The notes: generated from the sequence alone by a model not told the origin. 10,428 nt of DNA from Actinomycetota bacterium (GCA_026392575.1 JAPLBU010000348.1:2028-12455), one strand, 5' to 3'. Positions 1 to 6,992 are shown, numbered from the stretch's first letter. Numbers and translations: made by a program.

Positions 1-460
1 CATCGCGCTCACCGCTCACGGTCGCCCACTCCGGGTCGGACAGCCACGGGAGCTCGGGCAGGCGATGCAGTCGGGCGCGGCCGGGCTCCCCGAACCACAC
101 CCAGACGAGGCCGTCGGATTCGCGGACGGGGTACGTCTCGACGAACGCACCGAACGGCACCCGCGCCTGAGTCGGCACGCTGATGCACTGGCCCTGCGTG
201 TCGTAGGCGAATCCGCAGAGTCCGCAGCGTACGACGTCTCCATCGAGGGTTCCTGCGCTGAGCGGGTAGGCACGATGGGCACAGCGGTCTTCGAGTGCGA
301 TGGCCTCGCCGTCCGTCGCGCGGAACAGCACGACGGGCCGGCCGACGGCGCGGATCGCCGTGAGCTCGCGGCCGATCGCCGAGGAGGTGGCCACCGCGTA
401 CCAGCAATCGGTCGGAACTGCGACGGGCGAGGAGCTGCGGCCATGGAAGGCGTTGGTCAT
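1..460 (-). CDS. VanA-like Rieske oxygenase, N-terminal part (runs off left edge)
   Basis: This is the first 153 residues of a Rieske non-heme iron oxygenase; the frame is still open at base 1, so the catalytic domain is outside the window. The N-terminus (CWYAVATSSAIGRE..., residues 19-32) and the VPFGAFVETYPV and GLVWVWFG segments resemble vanillate O-demethylase oxygenase (VanA) and related monooxygenases. The Rieske region is C60-A-H62-R...C79-G-L-C82-G-F. The fourth cluster ligand, normally His in CxxH, reads as Cys (TGC). Start: the ATG at 460 is preceded by GGGAG about 5 nt upstream and lies 9 nt after the reductase stop, so the gene is probably co-transcribed and translated with it. 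The reductase just upstream is of the VanB type and is the natural electron donor. Substrate unknown; O- or N-dealkylation or ring hydroxylation are possible. The family call is solid; the function is open because the mononuclear iron site is not visible. Confidence 0.85.
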   Translation of the reverse strand, partial: MTNAFHGRSSSPVAVPTDCWYAVATSSAIGRELTAIRAVGRPVVLFRATDGEAIALEDRCAHRAYPLSAGTLDGDVVRCGLCGFAYDTQGQCISVPTQARVPFGAFVETYPVRESDGLVWVWFGEPGRARLHRLPELPWLSDPEWATVSGERD

Positions 461-469
461 GGTCGCTCC

Positions 470-1447
470 CTACAGGTCGATCACGAGTCGGTCGCCGATG
501 CACCGGGAGACGCAGACCATCATCGTCTCGTTCGATGCCTTCTCGGAGTCGTTCAGCACCACGTCGCGATGGTCGACGTCGCCCTCGATGATCTCCGTCT
601 CGCACGTCCCGCAAACGCCCTCGTGGCATGAGCCGAGGACGGGAATGCCGACTCCCTCGACAGCGCGGAAGATCGACTCGTCGGCCGACACCTGGATCGT
701 GAGGCCAGATCGGGCCAGTACCAGCTCGAACGCCGTGTCGACCCGCCCCTCCTCGACGGCCTTGGCGTGGAAGCGCTCGAGGTGCAGCGTGCCGTCGGGC
801 CAGGTCGCGCACGCCTGCTCGACCGCAGCCAGCAGCGCCTCCGGGCCGCAGCAGTAGACGAGCGTCCCGGTCGTGGGAGTGCCGAGCAGGTCGTCCATCC
901 GCTGGCTGAGGCTGCGATCGACCTCGTCGCGTGGGAGCAGGGTGACTCGGTCGCCGTACTGCTCGAGGATCGGCACGAACGCCATCGACGCGCGTGAGCG
1001 GCCGCCGTACACCAATTGCCAATCGGCGCCGGTTGCGACAGCCTCCTCGATCATCGGCAGCATGGGCGTCACGCCGATGCCGCCCGCAATGAACAGGTAC
1101 CGGGGCGATGAAACCAGTGGGAAGTGGTTGCGCGGCCCGCGCGTCAGCACCGTGCTGCCGACGACGAGATTGTCGTGGATGAAGGTCGATCCACCGCGAC
1201 TGTCCTCAGCGCGCAGGACGCCGACCTGCAGCCGGTGGCTGTCGGTCGGCGAACTGCACAGCGAGTACTGCCGCACGAGATCGGGCGTCAGGACGAGATC
1301 GACGTGCGCACCCGGCGTCCAGGGCGGCAGAGCATCGCCGTCCGGGTGCGACAGGGTGAGGACGACAACACCGTCTGCGGCCTGCTCCACAGACTCGACG
1401 ACGAGATCGGCCTCGTACTCGCGAAGCCGGGTGGGAGTCTCTGTCAT
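470..1447 (-). CDS. Phthalate dioxygenase reductase/VanB-type oxidoreductase (flavin, NAD, C-terminal 2Fe-2S)
   Basis: A 325-residue electron-transfer reductase that would take electrons from NAD(P)H through flavin to a [2Fe-2S] centre and on to an oxygenase. Domain order: flavin-binding barrel (about 10-112) with RQYSLCS at 59-65; NAD-binding domain (about 115-225) with GGIGVTPML at 122-130 and CCGPEA at 199-204; plant-type ferredoxin domain (about 240-325) with cluster cysteines C274, C279, C282 and C312 (CX4CX2CX29C). The order flavin-NAD-FeS and the length are those of phthalate dioxygenase reductase and VanB, and of the reductase half of fused CYP116B/P450RhF enzymes. The open frame extends further upstream, but that part overlaps the P450 gene and is not coding. 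ATG 1447 lies 8 nt after the P450 stop with a weak GGCGGG site. Its position between a P450 and a VanA-like oxygenase means it may serve either or both. Confidence 0.93.
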   Translation of the reverse strand: MTETPTRLREYEADLVVESVEQAADGVVVLTLSHPDGDALPPWTPGAHVDLVLTPDLVRQYSLCSSPTDSHRLQVGVLRAEDSRGGSTFIHDNLVVGSTVLTRGPRNHFPLVSSPRYLFIAGGIGVTPMLPMIEEAVATGADWQLVYGGRSRASMAFVPILEQYGDRVTLLPRDEVDRSLSQRMDDLLGTPTTGTLVYCCGPEALLAAVEQACATWPDGTLHLERFHAKAVEEGRVDTAFELVLARSGLTIQVSADESIFRAVEGVGIPVLGSCHEGVCGTCETEIIEGDVDHRDVVLNDSEKASNETMMVCVSRCIGDRLVIDL

Positions 1448-1455
1448 GCCCGCCG

Positions 1456-2712
1456 CTACTTGGCCTTGACGCGAACGGGGAACCGCTTCACGCCATGAAC
1501 GAAGTTGCTGCGGACGTAGTCGATGGGACCGGCCTTCTCGATCGATTCGAGTCGAGGCAGCAGGGTCTCGAACATGATCTTCATCTCGAGACGGGCGAGG
1601 TTGGCTCCGAGGCAGGCGTGCGAGCCCTTGCCGAAGGTCATGTGGTCGTTCGGGAAGCGAGTCAGGTCCAGGCTGTACGGATCGACGAACTTCTCCTCGT
1701 CGTGGTTGCCGGACGCGAACCACATGACGACCTTGTCGCCGCTCTTGATCTGCTTGCCGTGCATCTCGACGTCCTTGGTCGCCGTGCGACGGAAGTGGTA
1801 GACCGGCGACGCGTACCGGATCATCTCCTCGATCCCGATCTGGGCCTTCTCCGGATGATCGAGGAAGTACTGCATCTGATCGGGGAATTCCATCAGCGCC
1901 TTCATCGACAGCGTGATGGCCTGTCGGGTTGTCTCGTTGCCGGCGACGACCAGAAGGAGGAAGAAGTTGTCGTAGTCGCTCTGCGACAGCGGGATGCCGT
2001 CCTCGGGGATGCGATTGACCAGCTTGCTGACGAGGTCCTCGCCGTCGCCGCCCGTGCGATCGGCGGCGAGCTGGCGTCCGTACTCGAAGATCTCCAGCGA
2101 GACGGGGGAGCGGAAGGGCAGGTGCTTGTAGTTCTGTGCCTCGACGCTGTCGACCATGACACGGGCGAGCTCGGGGTCGCTGAAGCCGACGATCTCGTTC
2201 CCCCACGAGATGAGCTGGGGGATCTTCTCGTCCGGCACGGCCAGCAGCCGGGCCAGCACCTGGATGGGGAAGTCGGCGGCGATGGAGTCGACGAAATCGA
2301 ATTCCTCGTTCTGCAGCGCGGTGTCGACCGTGATGCGCGCGAGGTCGCGGAGGAACTCCTCGTAGCGGCGCAACTGGGCGACGCTGAAGTCACGGGCGAG
2401 CAGCTTGCGGAGGGTCTGGTGCCGCGTGCCGTCGGACTCGAGGATCGAGCGGCGCAGGTCCTGGAACTCAGAGGGAGGCTCCTCGAGGTTCACGAACTGG
2501 GTCGAGGTGAAGGTCTCGGCGTCCTTGTTGACCATCTCGATGTCCTCGTATCGAGTGACCGACCAGAAGCCGGAGCCGTCACCCTCCTCGTCGGACCAGT
2601 GCAGCGGGTCCTCGTGGCGGAGCGTGTCGAACATGCCCCACGCCTCGTCGTTGACGAAGGTGTCGAGGTTCGTCAGGTTGACGTCGCTCAATGGAACGGA
2701 CTTGGGCTGCAT
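1456..2712 (-). CDS. Cytochrome P450 (CYP125/CYP124/CYP142-like bacterial class)
   Basis: A 418-residue soluble heme monooxygenase with all signature parts. The I-helix oxygen-activation motif is AGNETT (257-262). The K-helix ExxR is E296-R299, followed by PVYHFRRTAT. The heme-binding loop is FGKGSHACLG (360-369) with C367 as the thiolate ligand, followed by ANLAR. The HFRRTAT and GSHACLGANLAR stretches resemble the actinobacterial steroid/alkyl-terminal hydroxylases (CYP124, CYP125, CYP142) and linalool 8-monooxygenase relatives, but substrate cannot be read from this. Start: an ATG nine codons earlier (2739) is possible, but ATG 2712 has AAGGAG with a 6-nt spacer and is preferred. It is the first gene of a three-gene unit (P450, reductase, Rieske) with its own promoter and a palindromic operator upstream. 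No ferredoxin gene is seen nearby, consistent with the next-door reductase supplying the 2Fe-2S domain. Confidence 0.95.
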   Translation of the reverse strand: MQPKSVPLSDVNLTNLDTFVNDEAWGMFDTLRHEDPLHWSDEEGDGSGFWSVTRYEDIEMVNKDAETFTSTQFVNLEEPPSEFQDLRRSILESDGTRHQTLRKLLARDFSVAQLRRYEEFLRDLARITVDTALQNEEFDFVDSIAADFPIQVLARLLAVPDEKIPQLISWGNEIVGFSDPELARVMVDSVEAQNYKHLPFRSPVSLEIFEYGRQLAADRTGGDGEDLVSKLVNRIPEDGIPLSQSDYDNFFLLLVVAGNETTRQAITLSMKALMEFPDQMQYFLDHPEKAQIGIEEMIRYASPVYHFRRTATKDVEMHGKQIKSGDKVVMWFASGNHDEEKFVDPYSLDLTRFPNDHMTFGKGSHACLGANLARLEMKIMFETLLPRLESIEKAGPIDYVRSNFVHGVKRFPVRVKAK

Positions 2713-2753
2713 GGCGTGCTCCTTGTCGAGGTCGGGCATCGGATCCGGAAATT

Positions 2754-2769
2754 CGTTCGGGCCCGAACG
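2754..2769. promoter_or_regulatory. Perfect 16-bp palindromic operator candidate (site A)
   Basis: CGTTCGGGCCCGAACG is a perfect palindrome (CGTT-N8-AACG) lying 42 bp upstream of the P450 start. It begins 2 nt downstream of the predicted -10 box, so it covers the expected transcription start. That is a classical repressor position. There is no loop and no following T-run, so an operator is more likely than a terminator. It shares TTCGTT/TCGTT-N8-AACGGA with the site in front of the aldehyde dehydrogenase gene. The regulator is inferred to be the MarR protein encoded at 7707-8210. Confidence 0.65.
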
Positions 2770-2771
2770 GA

Positions 2772-2800
2772 AGGCTAGGGGCGACCCGATGCCCCGTCAA
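2772..2800 (-). promoter_or_regulatory. Predicted promoter of the P450-reductase-Rieske unit
   Basis: On the minus strand TTGACG (2795-2800) and TAGCCT (2772-2777) are separated by exactly 17 bp. TTGACG matches the -35 consensus at five of six positions, and TAGCCT fits the TANNNT -10 pattern of actinobacteria. It lies about 60-90 bp upstream of the P450 start, in the gap after the acetoacetate decarboxylase-family gene. This indicates that the P450 genes can be transcribed separately from the ring-cleavage genes. Confidence 0.6.
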
Positions 2801-2829
2801 GCAATCCGGCGGATGCGCCGCCCCCTTAT

Positions 2830-3639
2830 TCAGATGGGCTGGGAGTGGTCGGTCAGCAGGGTGCCGCCGTTGAAGGTCGTGCCGACCTCGCAGTAGTACC
2901 CGGCGATGATCTCGTCGACGGGCAGCAGTGACGCCGGCTCGTCCCATGGCGAGTCGAACAGGCTCAGTTCGGCGTCGCCGACCCACGGCTGACCGAGGTC
3001 GAGATCGATGCCACCCATCGTGACGACCTGGTTCAGCGACATGCCCGCGCCGGGGACCAGCGAGGGCATCTGGCGGTGGTGGACCATCTTGTGACCGTTG
3101 ACGAAGCCATTCGACGTCGCCGGCTCCCGGAGGGTGACCCTCGCGGTGGCGAGGCGATGGTCGTAGGCGGCGAGTGACGCACCGAATGTGCCGCCCTCCC
3201 CGATGCGCGCGGTGGCCTTGCCCCGGTTGTAGGGGCGCGTGACATAGGCGCTGCCGAGCTTCTTCGGGTAGCCCTGGAACCAGCCACGGGCGATGGCGAA
3301 GTCTGTGGTGACCCAGATGAGGACGCAGCGGCTGTACGTGACGCCCTGGTACTTGCAGCGCACGACAACGAACGCCTCGAGGTACTGGGCCTTGGCCGGA
3401 TCGAGCAACTCCTCGAAGCCGCTGCTGCATGACTGCCAGTCGGCCCAGATGAATGCCACGGCGCCGGGATCTTCGTCGGCGAGCTCGAGGTCGGGAGGCA
3501 GGATCGCCCGCACGTTCCTCGGATCGGTGCGGTACTCGACCGTGAGGAGGGTGCCGGAGTAGTGCCACGGCATGTCGGGAATCAGGGCACTGCGACCCGA
3601 CTGCGTGTACGGGGGCAGGAAGCCCTGCGATTCGGTCAT
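2830..3639 (-). CDS. Acetoacetate decarboxylase-family protein
   Basis: A 269-residue protein of the acetoacetate decarboxylase (ADC) superfamily. The key segment GWFQGYPKKLGS (119-130) matches the GxPKK signature of Clostridium ADC; the tandem lysines K126/K127 correspond to the Schiff-base lysine pair. YLEA (87-90) places a glutamate, E89, where ADC has its active-site Glu in a similar YYEA motif. Family members do Schiff-base decarboxylation, but others in the superfamily act as hydratases, aldolase-dehydratases or lyases, so acetoacetate need not be the substrate. ATG 3639 is preceded by AGGAGA and overlaps the stop of the upstream FAH-family gene by 4 bp (ATGA), so the two are translationally coupled. 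It is the last gene of the ring-cleavage operon and probably handles a keto-acid intermediate of that pathway. The family call is firm; the reaction is inferred only from context. Confidence 0.9.
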   Translation of the reverse strand: MTESQGFLPPYTQSGRSALIPDMPWHYSGTLLTVEYRTDPRNVRAILPPDLELADEDPGAVAFIWADWQSCSSGFEELLDPAKAQYLEAFVVVRCKYQGVTYSRCVLIWVTTDFAIARGWFQGYPKKLGSAYVTRPYNRGKATARIGEGGTFGASLAAYDHRLATARVTLREPATSNGFVNGHKMVHHRQMPSLVPGAGMSLNQVVTMGGIDLDLGQPWVGDAELSLFDSPWDEPASLLPVDEIIAGYYCEVGTTFNGGTLLTDHSQPI

Positions 3640-4514
3640 GCCTTCTCCTGCACAGTCGACGGGTAGAGGTCCTTGGACGGGGTGCGGATGCCGCGGAACT
3701 CCCAGTCACCGCCCTGGGCGGTGGAGATGACCTCCTCGGACTCGGTTGGCTGTGCACCGCAGTCGTCGCGGATCGGCGTGGGTCCCTGCACGATCGTGTT
3801 GCTCAGCGTGCCGAGACCCTCGACCTCGACCTCGACGATGTCGCCGGGGTAGACCGTGCGAGAGAACGCGGGCGTGCCGGAGAACAGGATGTCGCCGGGG
3901 ACCAGGGTGATCGTGCGCGCGATGTCGGCCACCAGGTAGTGCATGTCCCACTCCATCTCGGCCGTGGTCGAATCCTGCTTGACCACTCCGTTGACGATGG
4001 TGCGGATGCCCTTGTTGCGGAAGTCCCAGCCGGTCACTAGTCCGGGACCGATGGGAGCGAGAGTGTCGGATCCCTTGACGCGAAGCATCGATCCGGCGTC
4101 GGTGTCTCGGAAGTCGTGCAGGCCGTAGTCGTTGCCCACGGTGTAGCCCGCGATGTAGTCGCCGGCCTCCGCAGGTGACACGTTGCGGCACGTGCGCCCG
4201 ATGACGATCACGATCTCGCCCTCGTAGTTGAGCCACTTGCACCGGTCCGGCCGTACGACCGCACCCTTGTGCGCGTTGAGGGCGGTGATCGGCTTGTGGA
4301 AGTACGTCGGCGCGGACGGGAGCTTCGTCATGAACTCCTGGGTGCGGGAGTCGTAGTTCAGGTGGACGGCGATGATCTTGGTGGGCTCGCATGGCGGCAG
4401 GTGGATGGCGTCGTCGATACTCGCGACCCGGCCGTCCGCGGCGACGAGCTCGTCGCCGCGGCGGACGGTCTGGACGGGTGAGCCGTCGAGCAGGATCCGT
4501 CGGTACTCGGTCAC
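3636..4514 (-). CDS. Fumarylacetoacetate hydrolase-family protein (HpaG-like isomerase/decarboxylase)
   Basis: A 292-residue FAH-fold enzyme. The metal-binding triad is visible as E98-G-E100 (NYEGEIVIVIG) and D129 (YTVGNDYG). LRVKGSDTLAPIGPGLVT (144-161) supplies the conserved lysine and GP turn, and GDILFSGTP (207-215) ends the core. LRVK...D.L.PIGP resembles the HpaG 5-carboxymethyl-2-oxo-hex-3-ene-1,7-dioate decarboxylase / HHDD isomerase group. HpaG of enterobacteria carries two FAH domains (about 430 residues); only one is present here. Start: GTG at 4514 overlaps the upstream dioxygenase stop as GTGA. The open frame extends upstream but only inside the dioxygenase gene, and the protein begins naturally at TEYRRILLDG. 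Other FAH-family reactions (2-keto-4-pentenoate hydratase-like, C-C hydrolase) cannot be excluded. Part of the meta-cleavage operon. Confidence 0.88.
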   Translation of the reverse strand: MTEYRRILLDGSPVQTVRRGDELVAADGRVASIDDAIHLPPCEPTKIIAVHLNYDSRTQEFMTKLPSAPTYFHKPITALNAHKGAVVRPDRCKWLNYEGEIVIVIGRTCRNVSPAEAGDYIAGYTVGNDYGLHDFRDTDAGSMLRVKGSDTLAPIGPGLVTGWDFRNKGIRTIVNGVVKQDSTTAEMEWDMHYLVADIARTITLVPGDILFSGTPAFSRTVYPGDIVEVEVEGLGTLSNTIVQGPTPIRDDCGAQPTESEEVISTAQGGDWEFRGIRTPSKDLYPSTVQEKA

Positions 4515-5410
4515 GCGACTGCCCCCGCACGTGTCCAGCCGGTGGCCGGACGGTCGAACCACACGTGCACCTGGCTGGTGCCCAACGAGTTCTCATAGTC
4601 ACTGATCTGGACACCCGGTGCGGCGAAGTCGCGCTCGCCAAGGGCGGCGGCCATCATCAGGTAGTGGGCGAACTTGCCCTCGGGCCGGAACGGCATGAAT
4701 TCATCCATGGTGTCGAGCACCATGTCATGCCGGCCCTCGGCGAACCACTGCAGGCGCTGCTGGTCGGCGTCGTAGGCTCCGCGGCTGAAGACGTGCGACG
4801 GGTCGCTGACCTCGTGTACGCGCAGCTCGCGCAGCGGGTAGAACGTGTGCGACAGTGAGCCGCTGGCGATGATGATGACCTTGCGATCGGTCTTGCGGAT
4901 GGCCTCGCCGATCGCGCGCCCGACCCGCAGGAAGTCCTCGGTGTCACCGGTCTGGCAGACGCTCATGGAGATCCACGCCTTGTCGTCGAGGCCCTTGCCC
5001 AGGTAGCTCCAGAGGTTCACGGAGGGGTAGTAGAGCGGCAGGTACTGATCGTCGATCGGGGTGATCCAGGTGTCCTGGGCGTCGGCCTCCGCGGCGATCG
5101 CGTACGCGAGCTCGGGATCGCCCTTCCAGTCGTAGGGGATGCGGCACATGCCGCGGGGCAGCTCCTCAGCCGTGAAGAGCCCGGCCCGACGGTCCTGGGC
5201 CGCGATGATGAACTCGACGGTGGTGAACCAGTGCGAGTCGAGCATGATCACGGTGTCGTAGTCGAGAGTCTCGAACTTGTCCTTGCGCAGCTTCCGCAAC
5301 GCCGGGACCAAGGAGATCTCCTTGCCTTCGTTGAGCTCGAGCCTTGTCTCCAGCGGCAGCATGATCGTCGGTACGTGCGACAGGAATGCTGCTGCGACCA
5401 CTTCACCCAT
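4511..5410 (-). CDS. hpaD: LigB-type extradiol dioxygenase, homoprotocatechuate 2,3-dioxygenase (HpaD/HpcB) type
   Basis: A 299-residue class III extradiol dioxygenase that would open the ring of a catechol next to the diol using Fe(II) and O2. H12 (SHVPTI) and H60 (DSHW) fit the two iron-binding histidines, E244 (RPEGKFAHY) fits the iron-binding glutamate, and H188 in ASGSLSHTF (182-190) fits the catalytic histidine of the LigB family. The overall pattern, including YDWKGDPEL, ASGSLSH and GTSQVHVWF near the end, parallels E. coli HpcB (3,4-dihydroxyphenylacetate 2,3-dioxygenase, about 283 residues). ATG 5410 has AGGAGA 4 nt upstream and lies 10 nt after the aldehyde dehydrogenase stop. Its neighbours (semialdehyde dehydrogenase and FAH-family enzyme) are the expected next steps. 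The true catechol may be a substituted analogue and not homoprotocatechuate itself. Confidence 0.85.
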   Translation of the reverse strand: MGEVVAAAFLSHVPTIMLPLETRLELNEGKEISLVPALRKLRKDKFETLDYDTVIMLDSHWFTTVEFIIAAQDRRAGLFTAEELPRGMCRIPYDWKGDPELAYAIAAEADAQDTWITPIDDQYLPLYYPSVNLWSYLGKGLDDKAWISMSVCQTGDTEDFLRVGRAIGEAIRKTDRKVIIIASGSLSHTFYPLRELRVHEVSDPSHVFSRGAYDADQQRLQWFAEGRHDMVLDTMDEFMPFRPEGKFAHYLMMAAALGERDFAAPGVQISDYENSLGTSQVHVWFDRPATGWTRAGAVA

Positions 5411-5420
5411 GACTTCTCCT

Positions 5421-6881
5421 CTACTTCCATCCGCTTGGGGCGTACACGGTGTTCTTCACATCGGCGTAGAAGTCGAATGACCACACGCCGCCCTCACGTC
5501 CGATGCCGGAGTTCTTGGACCCGCCGAACGGTGCCGACAGGTCGCGGACGAAGAAGCAGTTCACCCAGATCGTTCCGGCGACCAGGAACTGGGTGAAGGC
5601 CTCGGCGCGCTCACGATTTCCGCTGACGACGCACGCGGCCAACCCGAACTCGGTGCCGTTCGCGAGGGCGAGGCCCTCCTCGTCGGTACCGAAGGTCTGC
5701 ATCGTGAGCACGGGGCCGAAGACCTCCTGCGTGAGGATCTCGCTCTCGGGCGATGCGTCGCGGATGAGCGTCGGGCGGTAGTAGTGGGTGCCGAGGTCGG
5801 TATTGACCTCGCCGCCGTAGGCGATGGTCGCCCCTGCGTCGCGGGCGCGGTCGACGAAGCCCTGCACGCGCTCGATGTGCCTGAGATGGATATTGGGCCC
5901 GATCTGGGTCTCCTCATCGCGTGGGTCACCCTGTCGGATCTGCGCAACGCGCTCGATGAACCGTGCGGTGAAGGCATCGGCGATGCCCTCCTGCACGAGC
6001 AGGCGAGTGCCAGCGAGGCAGACCTGACCGGCGTTGTCGTACTGCTCGACCGCAAGGTCGACCGCAAGGTCGAGATCGGCATCGTCGAGGATCACCGTGG
6101 GGCTCTTCCCGCCGAGCTCGAAGGAGCAGGGAATCAGGTTCTCGGCGGCGGCGCGTGCGATCACCTTGGCCGTGGGAACAGACCCGGTGAAGCAGATGCG
6201 GGCGACGTCGGGGTTCTCGGTGAGCGGTGCACCGGCCTCCGCGCCGAAGCCCTGCACGACGTTGAAGACTCCAGCAGGGAGGCCGGCCTCATGCGCGAGC
6301 TGTGCGAAGTACGAGGCCGTGAGGGGAGCCCACTCCGGCGGCTTGAGGACGACGGTGTCTCCGGAGGCGAGAGCCGGCCCGATGCGCCAGGTCGCAAGCA
6401 TCAGCGGCGCGTTCCACGGCGTGATGATGACGGCCACGCCGGATGGGTCCCAGGAAACGTGGTTGTCGTGGCCGCGCGTCTCGAAGACGGGGCGGGTCAG
6501 CTTCTCGACGGCGTAGTCCGCGAAGTAGCGCAGGTTCATGACGACTCGTGGCATGACACCGCGGCGGTGGGAGCGGAGCAGGGAGCCGTTGTCGTGCGTC
6601 TCGATCTGCGAGAGCTCCTCGATGTGTGCCTCGATGTTGTCGGCCACCCGGTGGAGGATCTCGGCGCGTGCGAGGGGGGTCAGCCGCGCCCAGGCAGGGA
6701 AGGCCGCCTTGGCCGCCGCGACCGCGGCATCCGCCTCCGCCCGGCCTCCACGGCTGACGCGCCCGAGCAGGCTGCCGTCAATCGGGGAGATGTCGTCGAA
6801 GGTCTCAGCTGATGCCACCCGCTGGCCGCCGATCCAGTGGCGCATGTCGACATCGACACCCGCGATGGTGATCGTGGACAT
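5421..6881 (-). CDS. hpaE: NAD-dependent aldehyde dehydrogenase, muconic-semialdehyde type (HpaE/XylG-like)
   Basis: A full-length 486-residue aldehyde dehydrogenase. Motifs: ITPWNAP with N157 (oxyanion hole), K180 in VVLKPPEW (NAD), FTGS at 231-234, ELGGKSP with general base E255, GQVCLAG with catalytic C288, EVFGP with E386, and PFGGSKNSGIGREGG near the C-terminus. The ending NCFFVRDL...FGGSKNSGIGREGGVWSFDFYADVKN is close in pattern to 2-hydroxymuconic semialdehyde dehydrogenases (XylG/DmpC) and to 5-carboxymethyl-2-hydroxymuconate semialdehyde dehydrogenase (HpaE). The next gene, an HpaD-type dioxygenase, would produce such a semialdehyde, which favours HpaE. ATG 6881 has GAGGAG 5 nt upstream. 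It is the first gene of the ring-cleavage operon, behind a divergent regulatory region. The exact substrate is inferred from context. Confidence 0.9.
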   Translation of the reverse strand: MSTITIAGVDVDMRHWIGGQRVASAETFDDISPIDGSLLGRVSRGGRAEADAAVAAAKAAFPAWARLTPLARAEILHRVADNIEAHIEELSQIETHDNGSLLRSHRRGVMPRVVMNLRYFADYAVEKLTRPVFETRGHDNHVSWDPSGVAVIITPWNAPLMLATWRIGPALASGDTVVLKPPEWAPLTASYFAQLAHEAGLPAGVFNVVQGFGAEAGAPLTENPDVARICFTGSVPTAKVIARAAAENLIPCSFELGGKSPTVILDDADLDLAVDLAVEQYDNAGQVCLAGTRLLVQEGIADAFTARFIERVAQIRQGDPRDEETQIGPNIHLRHIERVQGFVDRARDAGATIAYGGEVNTDLGTHYYRPTLIRDASPESEILTQEVFGPVLTMQTFGTDEEGLALANGTEFGLAACVVSGNRERAEAFTQFLVAGTIWVNCFFVRDLSAPFGGSKNSGIGREGGVWSFDFYADVKNTVYAPSGWK

Positions 6882-6918
6882 GCAGGCTCCTCGTACTTTC
6901 GGCGGTCAGCGTCGGCAC

Positions 6919-6924
6919 ATCATA
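6919..6924 (-). promoter_or_regulatory. Candidate -10 box for the hpaE-like operon
   Basis: On the minus strand TATGAT (TANNNT) lies 37 nt upstream of the aldehyde dehydrogenase start and directly abuts the operator-like site B. No convincing -35 hexamer is seen at 16-18 bp, so the promoter may be weak or activated. The operator would occupy the -35/-10 spacer. Confidence 0.4.
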
Positions 6925-6946
6925 GATCGTTCGCTTCCAAACGGAT
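6925..6946. promoter_or_regulatory. Operator-like site B (TCGTT-N8-AACG)
   Basis: GATCGTT (6925-6931), 8 bp, then AACGGAT (6940-6946) form an imperfect dyad in the 111-bp divergent region between the aldehyde dehydrogenase and the peptidase C26 gene. The left half is identical to that of site C (AGATCGTT) and the right half AACGGA matches site A, with the same 8-bp spacing in all three. It is positioned to control both divergent genes. Confidence 0.55.
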
Positions 6947-6992
6947 AGCGAATGGTGCAGACTTCCTCGGACACCCCACGACGGAGGCTTGA

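Noticed and set aside
1448..2206. Upstream extension of the reductase reading frame to a 578-residue protein
   Set aside because: The extra part is Arg-rich and overlaps the P450 gene in another frame; the family N-terminus begins at ATG 1447.
2713..2739. Earlier P450 start at ATG 2739 (MPDLDKEHA extension)
   Set aside because: The inner ATG at 2712 has a near-perfect AAGGAG with 6-nt spacing that lies within the proposed extension; the extension has no family counterpart that I recognise.
1495..2778. 427-residue open frame on the plus strand, antisense to the P450 gene
   Set aside because: It mirrors a GC-rich gene; the protein is a Leu/Val/Glu/Asp-rich low-order sequence with no motif, and the minus-strand P450 has every family signature.
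2808..2822. Hairpin GGCGG-N5-CCGCC just after the acetoacetate decarboxylase-family gene
   Set aside because: The five-base stem has no T-run on the minus strand; in GC-rich DNA this is expected by chance. A weak terminator cannot be excluded.
6046..6073. Short tandem repeat (CGACCGCAAGGT-like) in the aldehyde dehydrogenase gene
   Set aside because: It encodes DLAVDLAV in a normal helix of the family; length agrees with homologues, so it is not an expansion or error signal.
5784..6812. 342-residue plus-strand open frame inside the aldehyde dehydrogenase gene
   Set aside because: It is a shadow of the minus-strand gene; no recognisable domain, and the aldehyde dehydrogenase is complete.
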